Source: an uncultured Burkholderiales bacterium
GTDB lineage: Bacteria; Pseudomonadota; Gammaproteobacteria; Burkholderiales; Burkholderiaceae_C
Direction: 5' to 3'
Length of the DNA stretch: 64,000 nucleotides
Assembly (NCBI GenBank): GCA_937873395.1
Contig: CALMYH010000030.1
Span: forward strand, 1 to 64,000
Below are positions 7,463 to 15,419 of this stretch, one piece after another. Every line of letters starts with the position of its first letter. Position 1 is the first letter of the stretch. The position numbers and the translations under genes are program-made. The notes beneath the pieces are model-generated. The model searched no databases. It saw only the letters and a list, made by a program, of their open reading frames with translations, and was not told the origin of the DNA.

Positions 7463-8500
7463 ATGCCACAAGCCTGGGAACACCCGCACGAGTTCCACCG
7501 CCAGAACGAGCTGGCCGAGCGCGGCACCCGCGCGGTGATGTGGATCACCCTGGCCACCATGGTGCTGGAGATCACCGCTGGCTGGTGGCTGGGCTCGATG
7601 GCCCTGCTGGCCGACGGCTGGCACATGAGCTCACACACGGCGGCCATCGGGGTCAGCGCGCTGGCCTACGCCGCCTCGCGAAAGCTCAGGGACGACCACC
7701 GGTTTGCCTTCGGCACCTGGAAGATCGAGGTGCTGGGTGGGTTTGCCAGCGCCCTGTTCCTGCTGGGCGTGGCGGCCCTCATGGCCATCGCCTCTCTGCA
7801 GCGTCTGTTCAGCCCAGAGCCTATCCAGTTCCGCGAGGCGGTGGTGGTGGCGTGCATCGGCCTGCTGGTCAACGTGGTGTGCGCCCTCATTCTCGGGCGG
7901 GTGCACCACCATGGTCGCGGGCACGGGCACGGGCACGGGCACGGGCACGGCCACGGGCAGGGGCATGGACATGTGCATGGACACCCGGGCGGCCACCAGC
8001 GCCCGCAGCCCCATGACGACCTCAACCTGCGATCGGCCTACCTGCATGTGCTGGCCGACGCGCTGACCTCGGTGCTGGCCATCGTGGCCCTGGTGGGCGG
8101 CTGGGTCTGGGGCTGGGTCTGGCTGGACCCGGTGATGGGCCTGGTGGGTGCCGTGCTGGTGGCCATCTGGGCCAAAGGTCTGATTATCGAGACCAGCCGC
8201 GTGCTGCTGGACCGCGAGATGGACCACCCCGTGGTCGACGAAGTCCGCGAGGTCATTGCAGCCCTGCCGGCCGCCGGCCAGACCCGGCTGACTGACCTGC
8301 ACGTCTGGCGCGTGGCCGGCGACGCCTACGCCTGCACCCTGACCGTGGTGTCCACCGACCTAACCCTCACCGCAGCCACTGTCCGCAAGGCCCTGGCTAT
8401 CCACGAAGAACTGGTGCACAGCACCATCGAAGTCCACCACCCGGAGGCCCCGGCGGCAACCTACGGTGCGGTGGCAACGGCAACGGCAACGGCAGCCTGA
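7463..8500 (+). CDS. dmeF: Cation diffusion facilitator, Co/Ni efflux protein DmeF
   Basis: A 345-residue CDF protein. The N-terminal membrane region has the motif SMALLADGWHMSSHTAAIGV (the HxxxD-type site of helix II) and a second site HVLADALTSVLAIV in helix V. Between them lies a His/Gly-rich cytoplasmic loop of about 35 residues that binds metal in this family. The C-terminal soluble domain has LTDLHVWRV and ends in an Ala/Thr repeat from a GGCAAC microrepeat. CDF proteins exchange the metal ion for protons and export it from the cytoplasm. The ATG at 7463 follows the dmeR stop by 5 bp, giving a two-gene operon. Cobalt/nickel specificity is inferred from the long His loop and the DmeR-like neighbour. 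Confidence 0.88.
   Translation: MPQAWEHPHEFHRQNELAERGTRAVMWITLATMVLEITAGWWLGSMALLADGWHMSSHTAAIGVSALAYAASRKLRDDHRFAFGTWKIEVLGGFASALFLLGVAALMAIASLQRLFSPEPIQFREAVVVACIGLLVNVVCALILGRVHHHGRGHGHGHGHGHGHGQGHGHVHGHPGGHQRPQPHDDLNLRSAYLHVLADALTSVLAIVALVGGWVWGWVWLDPVMGLVGAVLVAIWAKGLIIETSRVLLDREMDHPVVDEVREVIAALPAAGQTRLTDLHVWRVAGDAYACTLTVVSTDLTLTAATVRKALAIHEELVHSTIEVHHPEAPAATYGAVATATATAA
7919..7965 (+). repeat. GGGCAC microrepeat coding for the His-Gly loop of dmeF
   Basis: Six to seven near-perfect copies of the hexamer GGGCAC run in frame and code for the (Gly-His)n metal-binding loop. Such hexamer tracts can change copy number by slippage without shifting the frame, which would lengthen or shorten the His loop. 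Confidence 0.8.
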
Positions 8501-8669
8501 GGCGCCGGGCAGTGCGGTGCCTGCGGAGACGGGCGGGTGTCGGTCGGAGCAGTTGCCCGGGAGTTGGTTGACTTGGCGGGCTGCTCAGGCTGGTTGATGC
8601 CATTCAGCAGCAACTCTTCGGACGGCTGCCAATATATGAAGCTGCCTTGTTGACGCAACGCAGTGACCG

Positions 8670-11600
8670 CTAACTGTGAACGTGTGCCGATGACGCCTGT
8701 CGAGTTGCATCCTTCGAATCGGCACGGCCGGAACGCAACGACCATTGCTTGACCACCGCATAGATGGCCGGGATTACCAACAGGGTCAGGATGGTCGACG
8801 ACACCATGCCACCGACCATGGGTGCCGCGATGCGGCGCATGACCTCCGAACCTGTGCCGGTGCTCCACATGATCGGCAACAGGCCAGCGATGACGGTAAT
8901 GGTGGTCATCATCTTAGGGCGCACACGCTCAACGGCGCCCGCCATCACGGCTTCGTACAGGTCGGCAACGCCGGGCGAGCGACCTTCGGTGGTGCAGCGG
9001 GCTTGCGCATCGCGCCACGCGTGGTCCAGGTAGATCAACATGATGACGCCCGTCTCGGCGGCCACCCCAGCCAGTGCAATGAAGCCCACGGCCACCGCCA
9101 CGCTCATGTTGTAGCCCAACCACCACATGAGCCAGATGCCACCGATCAGTGCAAACGGCACCGAGCTCATGACGATCAGGGTTTCGGTGATGCGGCGGAA
9201 GTTCATGTAGAGGAGTACGAAAATCAGCACCAGCGTCAACGGAATCAGAACGCTGAGCTTTTCCTTTGCGCGCTCCATGTACTCGTACTGCCCGCTCCAG
9301 GTGGCGAAGGTGCCTGGGGGGAATGTCACCTGCTCGGCCACCGCCTGCTGGGCACGCCGAACGAAAGCGCCCAGGTCGGATTCACGCGTATCAACATAGA
9401 TGTAACCGACCAGCATGGCGTTTTCCGTGCGGATGGCTGGTGCACCCTGGCGGATGGTCACATCGGCCACCTGACCCAGCGGCACCATGCCGCCGGCCGT
9501 GGGCACAAACACCTCGCGCGTGATTCGCTCAGGGTCACTGCGCAGACCACGCGGGTAGCGAACGGTGACACCGTAGCGCTCCAGGCCCATCACCATGGTG
9601 GTGACCTGTTCGCCGCCCAACGCTGTTGCCACCACCTTTTGCAGGGCATCGGTGCTCAGGCCGACGCGTGCGAGCTGATCGCGGCGGGGCTCGATGTCCA
9701 GGTACAGGCCGCCGGTGACCCGCTCCGCGTAGGCGCTGGTGGTGCCCTGGACGGACTTGACGGCCGTTTCCACTTCCCGTGCGACGCGTTCGATGTCCTC
9801 CAGGTTACGGCCGAAGACCTTCACGCCAATGGGGGTGCGGATGCCGGTCGAGAGCATGTCGATGCGCGCTTTGATGGGCATCGTCCAGGAATTGGCCAGA
9901 CCTGGAAAACGCAGGGCTGCGTCCATCTCGGCAATCAGTGAGTCGATGGTCACACCTGGGCGCCAGTCGCCCGACGGCTTGAGATTGATCACGGTCTCGA
10001 ACATCTCGACGGGCGCAGGGTCGGTCGCCGATTCGGCGCGGCCGGCCTTGCCGTACACCGACTCCACCTCGGGGAACGACTTGATGATGCGGTTGGTGGT
10101 GGCCAGCAGGCGCGCGGCCTCGGTCACCGACATGCCGGGCACCGAGGCCGGCATGTAGAACAGGGTTCCCTCATTGAGAGTGGGCATGAACTCGGAGCCC
10201 AGCTGGCGCGCCGGGTAGACCGTGGCGGCCATGGCAGCGATTGCAAGCACGATGGTCGTCCACTTGAACCGAAGCACACCCCGGATCATGGGGCGGTAGG
10301 CCCAGATCAGAAAACGGTTCACCGGGTTTCGGGATTCGGGCAGGATGCGACCGCGCACAAAGAACAGCATCAGCACCGGCACCAGGGTCAGCGATAGGAA
10401 GGCGGCGCCAGCCATGGCAAACGTCTTGGTGAAGGCCAGGGGCGAAAACAGGCGTCCTTCCTGTCCCTCCAGTGCGAAAACCGGCAAGAACGAGACGGTG
10501 ATGATCAGCAGCGAGAAGAACAGCGCAGGACCCACCTCCTGACAGGCGTCAATGATCACGCCAGCGCGCGCCCTCGCGTACTCCTTTGCGGTCAATGTCT
10601 GCGATCGGGCGTCGAATCGCTCCAGGTGCTTGTGGGCGTTCTCGACCATCACGATGGCGGCATCCACCATGGCGCCAATGGCGATCGCGATGCCGCCCAG
10701 GCTCATGATGTTGGATCCAATGCCCAGGGCCTTCATGGCGATGAAAGCGAACAGGATGCCCAGCGGCAGCGTGACAATGGCCACCAGCGCACTGCGCACA
10801 TGCAGCAGGAAGATGATGCACACCACCGCCACGATGAGACTCTCTTCGAGCAGCGTCCACTTGAGGTTGTCGATCGCGCGCTCGATCAGAGCCGAGCGGT
10901 CGTAGACGGGCACGATCTCGGTGCCCTCGGGCAGGCCAGGGCTGATCTCGGCGATTTTGTGCTTCACGTTGGCGATCACGTCCAGCGCGTTCTGGCCGTA
11001 GCGGGCCATCACGACGCCGGACGCAACCTCGCCTTCGCCATTGAGTTCGGCAATGCCCCGTCGCCCGGCCGGTACCAGTTCGACCCGTGCGACGTCCGAG
11101 ATGCGAACGGGCGTGCCACGGTCTTGCGCCAGCACCAGCGCCCCGATGTCCTCTGCGCTGCGCAGGTAACCCCGGCCGCGCACCATGTATTCCTTTTCGG
11201 CCAGTTCGATGACGCGGCCCCCCACGTCGCGGTTCGACGCGGCAATGACCTCCCCCACCTGTTCGAGCCCGATGCCATAGCCCGCCAGCCGGTAAGGGTC
11301 GACCACGACCTGAAATTCCTTGACGAATCCGCCGATGCTGGCCACCTCGGACACGCCATGCGCCTGCGTCAGCTGATAGCGCACATACCAGTCCTGCAAG
11401 CTGCGCAGCTCGCCCAGGTCCTTGCCCTTGCCCAGCAGGGCGTACTGGTACACCCAGCCCACTCCGGTGGCATCGGGTCCGATCTGCGGCGATACACCCT
11501 GGGGCAGGCGCCCAGCGACCGAGCTGAGGTATTCCAGCACCCGAGAACGTGCCCAGTAGATGTCGGTTCCATCCTCGAAGATCACATACACGTAGGACGC

Positions 11601-11867
11601 GCCGAACATCGAGAAGCCACGCACCACGCGTGCGCCTGGCACCGAGAGCATGGCGGTCGTCAGTGGGTAGGTGACCTGATCTTCGACCACCTGTGGCGCC
11701 TGCTCGGCGTACTCGGTGAAGACGATGACCTGAACATCAGACAGATCGGGCAGCGCGTCCAGCGCCGTGTGTTTGACCGCGTACAGGCCCGCCGCGATCA
11801 GGAACAGAGTGCCAAGCACCACCGCGAACACATGCTGGCCGGACCAGGCGATCAGTCGGTTGAGCAT
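8670..11867 (-). CDS. cusA: CusA-type heavy-metal RND efflux pump
   Basis: A 1065-residue inner-membrane RND protein with the duplicated arrangement (helix, large periplasmic loop, helix cluster, twice). The segment SLGGIAIAIGAMVDAAIVMVENAHKHLE in helix IV is of the HME-4 (CusA/SilA, monovalent Cu/Ag) type rather than the CzcA type, and Met residues are plentiful in the periplasmic part. CusA uses the proton gradient to drive Cu(I)/Ag(I) from periplasm or cytoplasm through the CusC channel. The gene is last in the operon cusF-cusC-cusB-cusA; cusB ends 1 bp before it. It converges with dmeF. Confidence 0.92.
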   Translation of the reverse strand: MLNRLIAWSGQHVFAVVLGTLFLIAAGLYAVKHTALDALPDLSDVQVIVFTEYAEQAPQVVEDQVTYPLTTAMLSVPGARVVRGFSMFGASYVYVIFEDGTDIYWARSRVLEYLSSVAGRLPQGVSPQIGPDATGVGWVYQYALLGKGKDLGELRSLQDWYVRYQLTQAHGVSEVASIGGFVKEFQVVVDPYRLAGYGIGLEQVGEVIAASNRDVGGRVIELAEKEYMVRGRGYLRSAEDIGALVLAQDRGTPVRISDVARVELVPAGRRGIAELNGEGEVASGVVMARYGQNALDVIANVKHKIAEISPGLPEGTEIVPVYDRSALIERAIDNLKWTLLEESLIVAVVCIIFLLHVRSALVAIVTLPLGILFAFIAMKALGIGSNIMSLGGIAIAIGAMVDAAIVMVENAHKHLERFDARSQTLTAKEYARARAGVIIDACQEVGPALFFSLLIITVSFLPVFALEGQEGRLFSPLAFTKTFAMAGAAFLSLTLVPVLMLFFVRGRILPESRNPVNRFLIWAYRPMIRGVLRFKWTTIVLAIAAMAATVYPARQLGSEFMPTLNEGTLFYMPASVPGMSVTEAARLLATTNRIIKSFPEVESVYGKAGRAESATDPAPVEMFETVINLKPSGDWRPGVTIDSLIAEMDAALRFPGLANSWTMPIKARIDMLSTGIRTPIGVKVFGRNLEDIERVAREVETAVKSVQGTTSAYAERVTGGLYLDIEPRRDQLARVGLSTDALQKVVATALGGEQVTTMVMGLERYGVTVRYPRGLRSDPERITREVFVPTAGGMVPLGQVADVTIRQGAPAIRTENAMLVGYIYVDTRESDLGAFVRRAQQAVAEQVTFPPGTFATWSGQYEYMERAKEKLSVLIPLTLVLIFVLLYMNFRRITETLIVMSSVPFALIGGIWLMWWLGYNMSVAVAVGFIALAGVAAETGVIMLIYLDHAWRDAQARCTTEGRSPGVADLYEAVMAGAVERVRPKMMTTITVIAGLLPIMWSTGTGSEVMRRIAAPMVGGMVSSTILTLLVIPAIYAVVKQWSLRSGRADSKDATRQASSAHVHS

Positions 11868-11868
11868 G

Positions 11869-13431
11869 TCAGCGTCCCGGGTTGCTCGATGCTTTGCCGA
11901 GATCCGATCGGGCGATTGCCTGAAGCTCGATTACCACGTACTCACCAGGGCCGCGTTCTTCGAAACTGAAGCGAATGGGCGTGCCCGGTGCCAGCCCGGC
12001 AATCAGGTCGGGTCTGGCCAGGGCGAACTCCATCGACATCGCGGGCCATGACAGCGAACCGATGGCCTCATGCGTGAGCATCACGGTGTTGCTGTCCTTG
12101 AAGTACTCGTCGAACGTACCCTGGGTGGTGTGGCGGGTGGGAGGCGGCTTGGTCTCGCTCGCGCGGAATCCGGCCAGGGCCGATTGCAGGTTGCTCTCGG
12201 CATCGAGCAGGAAGTTGGCTGAGACCACCACTTGCTCTCCACCCTCAAGGCCAGAGAGGATTTCGATATGCTCGCGCCCCCGTCGCCCGATCTCGACGGC
12301 CTGAGGTTTGAAGCGGCCCTCACCCAAGGCCACCAGCACGGTGCGGCGTTGGCCGTCATCGATCAGCGCCGAAGCGGGCACACTCAGGCTGGGTGTCTCA
12401 CCCGCCGTGGTGATCTCGACCTGGGCGAACATGCCCGGTTGCAACAGTCTTTCCGAGTTGGCCAGTTCCAGGCGCACGGTGGTCGTCCGTGTCGTGGCGT
12501 TGAGTACCGGGTAGACGTAGGTGATCCGGGTATCGAAATGGCGACCGGGAAAGGCGTCGACGCTGACCCGGGCCTTCTGCCCTCTGGTAAGCCGGGCCAG
12601 GTCCTGTTCGTAGACATCGGCCAACACCCAGACAGTGGACAGGTTGGCGATGCGGTAAACCGCCAAGCCCGGTGTGAACCGCATACCTTCCACCGCTGCC
12701 TTCTCCAGCACGATGCCGTCCACGGGGGATCGCACGACCACACGACTGCCGTCCGGCGTGCCGACGGCCTGCCAGTTGTTCAGACGCGCGCGGGCTGCCT
12801 CCACCATGCGCTGCGCATTCACCCGATCGGCCGTATCGGCCTCGGCGGCACGTGCCAGCAGTCGCTCTGCAATGGCCAGTTCCTCCCGGGTTGCGGCCAG
12901 TTCCGGGCTATAGACCGTGAACAGGGCTTGTCCTTTGCGGACCGGGTCTCCGGTGGCGCTGACGTGCAAGCGCTCTATCCAGCCTTCGAACCGGGGCGCC
13001 ACCTCGTGGGTACGACGCTCGTCCAGCTCCACTCGGCCGACCGCCTGCACCGCGGTATCGATCACCCGGCGCTCTACCGGGGCGGTGCGCACGCCCAGCG
13101 TCTGCAGCCGCTGCGGGCTCACGCGCACGGCGCCCGCGTCGTCGTCCTGCTCGCCGGCATAGACTGGAAGGTAGTCCATACCCATGGGGTCCTTCTTGGG
13201 TACGGGCGAGGTGTCCGGCAGCCCCATCGGGTTGCGGTAGTAGAGCACCGTCCGCTCACCGCTTGCAGGGGAAGCTGGCGCCGCTATGGCCGTGTGGCCG
13301 GCGTTGCCATGCGAATCCGGGCGGGCCGATTGGTCGCCATACTGACGCCACTGTCCGATCTTGTAGCCGGTCAGCAGGGACACAGCCACTGCGGCGACGA
13401 TCAGGACCTGTCTGATACCTGCTTTCACCAA
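11869..13431 (-). CDS. cusB: CusB-type periplasmic adaptor with an added C-terminal CusF-like domain
   Basis: A 520-residue membrane-fusion protein. In order: an N-terminal membrane anchor (about 5-25), a heavy-metal-binding YHS-like segment (YYRNPMGLPDTSPVPKKDPMG then MDYLPVY), barrel-sandwich and alpha-hairpin domains (RVELDERRTHEVAPRFEGWI to VRSPVDGIVLEK), beta-barrel domains, and at the end (about 430-510) a CusF-like module. The last module has LTHEAIGSLSWPAMSMEF, with the Trp and Met-x-Met of the CusF Cu(I) site. The adaptor joins CusA to CusC and passes metal; here a chaperone domain is built in. The start overlaps the end of cusC by 7 bp. Confidence 0.92.
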   Translation of the reverse strand: MVKAGIRQVLIVAAVAVSLLTGYKIGQWRQYGDQSARPDSHGNAGHTAIAAPASPASGERTVLYYRNPMGLPDTSPVPKKDPMGMDYLPVYAGEQDDDAGAVRVSPQRLQTLGVRTAPVERRVIDTAVQAVGRVELDERRTHEVAPRFEGWIERLHVSATGDPVRKGQALFTVYSPELAATREELAIAERLLARAAEADTADRVNAQRMVEAARARLNNWQAVGTPDGSRVVVRSPVDGIVLEKAAVEGMRFTPGLAVYRIANLSTVWVLADVYEQDLARLTRGQKARVSVDAFPGRHFDTRITYVYPVLNATTRTTTVRLELANSERLLQPGMFAQVEITTAGETPSLSVPASALIDDGQRRTVLVALGEGRFKPQAVEIGRRGREHIEILSGLEGGEQVVVSANFLLDAESNLQSALAGFRASETKPPPTRHTTQGTFDEYFKDSNTVMLTHEAIGSLSWPAMSMEFALARPDLIAGLAPGTPIRFSFEERGPGEYVVIELQAIARSDLGKASSNPGR

Positions 13432-14729
13432 GAATCTCCCACCCGTTGTTTCAGATCCGCCGCAGCCAGTGCAGCTTCCACCTCAGCTTCCAGCAGAGCA
13501 AGCCGGTTACCGAGCAGTCGTTGCTGCGCTGCGAGAACCGGTTCGAAGCCCGACGATCCGCTTTCGTAGCCGGCCCTGGCCGATTCAAGGCTGGCCTGGT
13601 TCTGTGGCAACAGGACCGCCTGCAGCAGCCGCAGCTGCTCCATTCGCGCAACCAGGGTGGCATGCGCCTCGCCAACCGATTCCGCCACCCGGACAGCAGC
13701 TTCCAGCTGGCGTGCTTCGGCCGCCGACTGAGCAAGGGTCGCCTCGCGCTCCTGCGCGCGGCGGCTGGTCTGTTGCAACGGCAGGTTGATTTCCACCCGC
13801 AGATCCCAGCTGTCACGTCCACCGCGCGGCCGGTTGTTGGCAATCGATACGCCGAAGTCCGGGTAACGTCCGCGATGGGTGAGGGCCTGCTGGCGCTCAG
13901 CCGCCAGCACGTCCGCTCGGGCTTTCCTGAGCAGGGGTGACTGCTGGCTTGCCCGCTCAATCACCGCAGACAATGAGACCGGTGCCGGGCTGGGAGGCAA
14001 CGCCTGCGGCTCGGTCAGTGGGGCATCGGGTGATCGGCCCAAAAGGGCGTTTAACCGCACTTGTGCCAACGTACGATTGCGTTCCAACTCGACCACCTCG
14101 ATCCGCAGCGCGGTCCGCTCAGCCTGCAGCACAAGCACCTCCTGCTGGCTGGCCAAACCGCGGGCATAGCGGCGGAGCGTCACCTCGGTGAGGCTGTCGT
14201 TGAGTGCCATGGATTCTCGCAGAATGTGGGCCTTGCGGACGACTTGGTAGTGGGCGATGTGGGCCCTTGCAATGGCCGCCTCTACCTCCTGCAGGGTCTG
14301 CAGAGCGTCGGCCTCCGACCCTGCCGCCTGCGCCTGGGCCACGTCCCCTCGAAGAGCCAGCTTGCCCGGGTAAGGCAGCATCTGCGTTAAACGCCAACTG
14401 GTGGTCCCGACCCGCCCCGGCAACAAGGAAGCTGACCTGCCCGGATTCATCGCGTTGGTCACGTCCATGAGTTCCAGTTCGATCTGCGGATCGGGCAAGG
14501 CCGTGGTCGAGCGTATCCGCTCCTGTGCGGCAGCGGCATCCATCCGACTGGCCGTCAACGAGGGATTGTGTTGCCGCGCGTAAGCCATCAGCTCATTGAG
14601 TTCAGCGCCCAGTCCCTGCTCCACCTCGGACGCTCCAGCAACGGTAACCGAGGTCCAGGACAACACCAGGGCGGCCACACAGGCTTTGGCCAGATGGCGT
14701 GAGATACGGCTTGGAGAAGTGGCGTACAT
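13425..14729 (-). CDS. cusC: TolC-family outer membrane channel of the Cus system
   Basis: A 434-residue exported protein with a signal peptide (about 10-33, ACVAALVLSWTSVTVAGA) and the duplicated helical hairpins of TolC-family proteins (ASRMDAAAAQERIRSTTALPDPQIELELM; SAAEARQLEAAVRVAESVGEA). TolC homologues form trimers that provide the outer-membrane exit of RND pumps. It is second in the cus operon, after the CusF-like gene (94 bp gap), and overlaps cusB. No lipobox is obvious, unlike E. coli CusC. Confidence 0.88.
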   Translation of the reverse strand: MYATSPSRISRHLAKACVAALVLSWTSVTVAGASEVEQGLGAELNELMAYARQHNPSLTASRMDAAAAQERIRSTTALPDPQIELELMDVTNAMNPGRSASLLPGRVGTTSWRLTQMLPYPGKLALRGDVAQAQAAGSEADALQTLQEVEAAIARAHIAHYQVVRKAHILRESMALNDSLTEVTLRRYARGLASQQEVLVLQAERTALRIEVVELERNRTLAQVRLNALLGRSPDAPLTEPQALPPSPAPVSLSAVIERASQQSPLLRKARADVLAAERQQALTHRGRYPDFGVSIANNRPRGGRDSWDLRVEINLPLQQTSRRAQEREATLAQSAAEARQLEAAVRVAESVGEAHATLVARMEQLRLLQAVLLPQNQASLESARAGYESGSSGFEPVLAAQQRLLGNRLALLEAEVEAALAAADLKQRVGDSW

Positions 14730-14823
14730 GGCGTTGCAGGCGTGGCCTGACTCAAGGGCAGTGGTGGATCCTGGAACAATGACAAGGAATCATGACTGGC
14801 CTTGGAGCGGCCTTCGGGTCAGA

Positions 14824-15186
14824 TCAGTTGGGTAGCTTTTCGATTCGGGTGACCACGAGCGAGCCCGCGTCCTTGTCAGCGACAAAACGCACCTTGTCAC
14901 CCGCTGCCAGACCATCCACCGATGCACCACCCACCACCTTGAATCCCATGGTCATAGGGGGCATGTCCAGATGGGGCAGTGGACCGTGCGCAATCGTGAC
15001 GGTGCCGATTGTCAGGTTTACGCGTCGCACCACACCTTCCGAGAAAGAGACTTTGGTGGTTGGACTGGCAACGGCGGCCGCACCCTGTGATGGGTGATGC
15101 GCATGTCCGGCCTGGGCAAAGGCCTGGCTGGATAAAGTGGCGAGCAGTCCGACGAAGGCGATGGTCCCGGAGAATTTGGTATGCAT
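14824..15186 (-). CDS. Periplasmic CusF-like copper-binding protein, first gene of the cus operon
   Basis: A 120-residue exported protein: signal peptide (residues 1 to about 25, ending AFAQA), a His-rich stretch (GHAHH), then a small OB-fold domain with VTIAHGPLPHLDMPPMTMGF. The His67, Met78 and Met80 positions match CusF ligands, but the Trp that caps Cu(I) in E. coli CusF is a Met (LDMPPM), a variant common in these proteins. CusF-like proteins carry Cu(I)/Ag(I) to CusB/CusA. The ATG at 15186 is chosen because it is preceded by AGGA and begins the signal peptide; the open frame further upstream overlaps the regulatory region. A CusR-type dyad lies 125 bp upstream. Confidence 0.87.
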   Translation of the reverse strand: MHTKFSGTIAFVGLLATLSSQAFAQAGHAHHPSQGAAAVASPTTKVSFSEGVVRRVNLTIGTVTIAHGPLPHLDMPPMTMGFKVVGGASVDGLAAGDKVRFVADKDAGSLVVTRIEKLPN

Positions 15187-15310
15187 GGTCAATTCCTGTT
15201 GGGTCATGTGAAGGGTGAAGGTGCAAGACCAAGCTGTCTCAGCGTGTCGTGGCATGCACCCCATGCACGTATGATGATCACGAGGTGCCCACAACAAACT
15301 GACCGCAATG

Positions 15311-15324
15311 TGACAGTTTTGTCA
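15311..15324. promoter_or_regulatory. CusR/CopR-type box in front of the cus operon
   Basis: TGACAGTTTTGTCA is a perfect TGACA-N4-TGTCA dyad, in good agreement with the E. coli CusR site (TGACA and TGTCA arms, N4). Two more copies with the same geometry lie in this window, at 18844 and 23963, each before a copper operon, and a CusR-like regulator is encoded at 24032. Confidence 0.75.
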
Positions 15325-15419
15325 TCTGGACTGATGGTCAGGCCATCATTGGCTGTTCCACTCGTCCTCTGCAATGAGGGCTTGTGCTTCAGTTCCAGCG
15401 CGGCAACAAGCAGGGAACG

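Noticed and set aside
7919..7965. Tandem repeat as a CRISPR or mobile feature
   Set aside because: Hexamer units without spacers, in frame and coding for the known His-rich loop of DmeF.
8461..8500. GGCAAC microrepeat at the end of dmeF as a regulatory repeat
   Set aside because: Short, in frame and giving an Ala-Thr tail; nothing suggests more than slippage.
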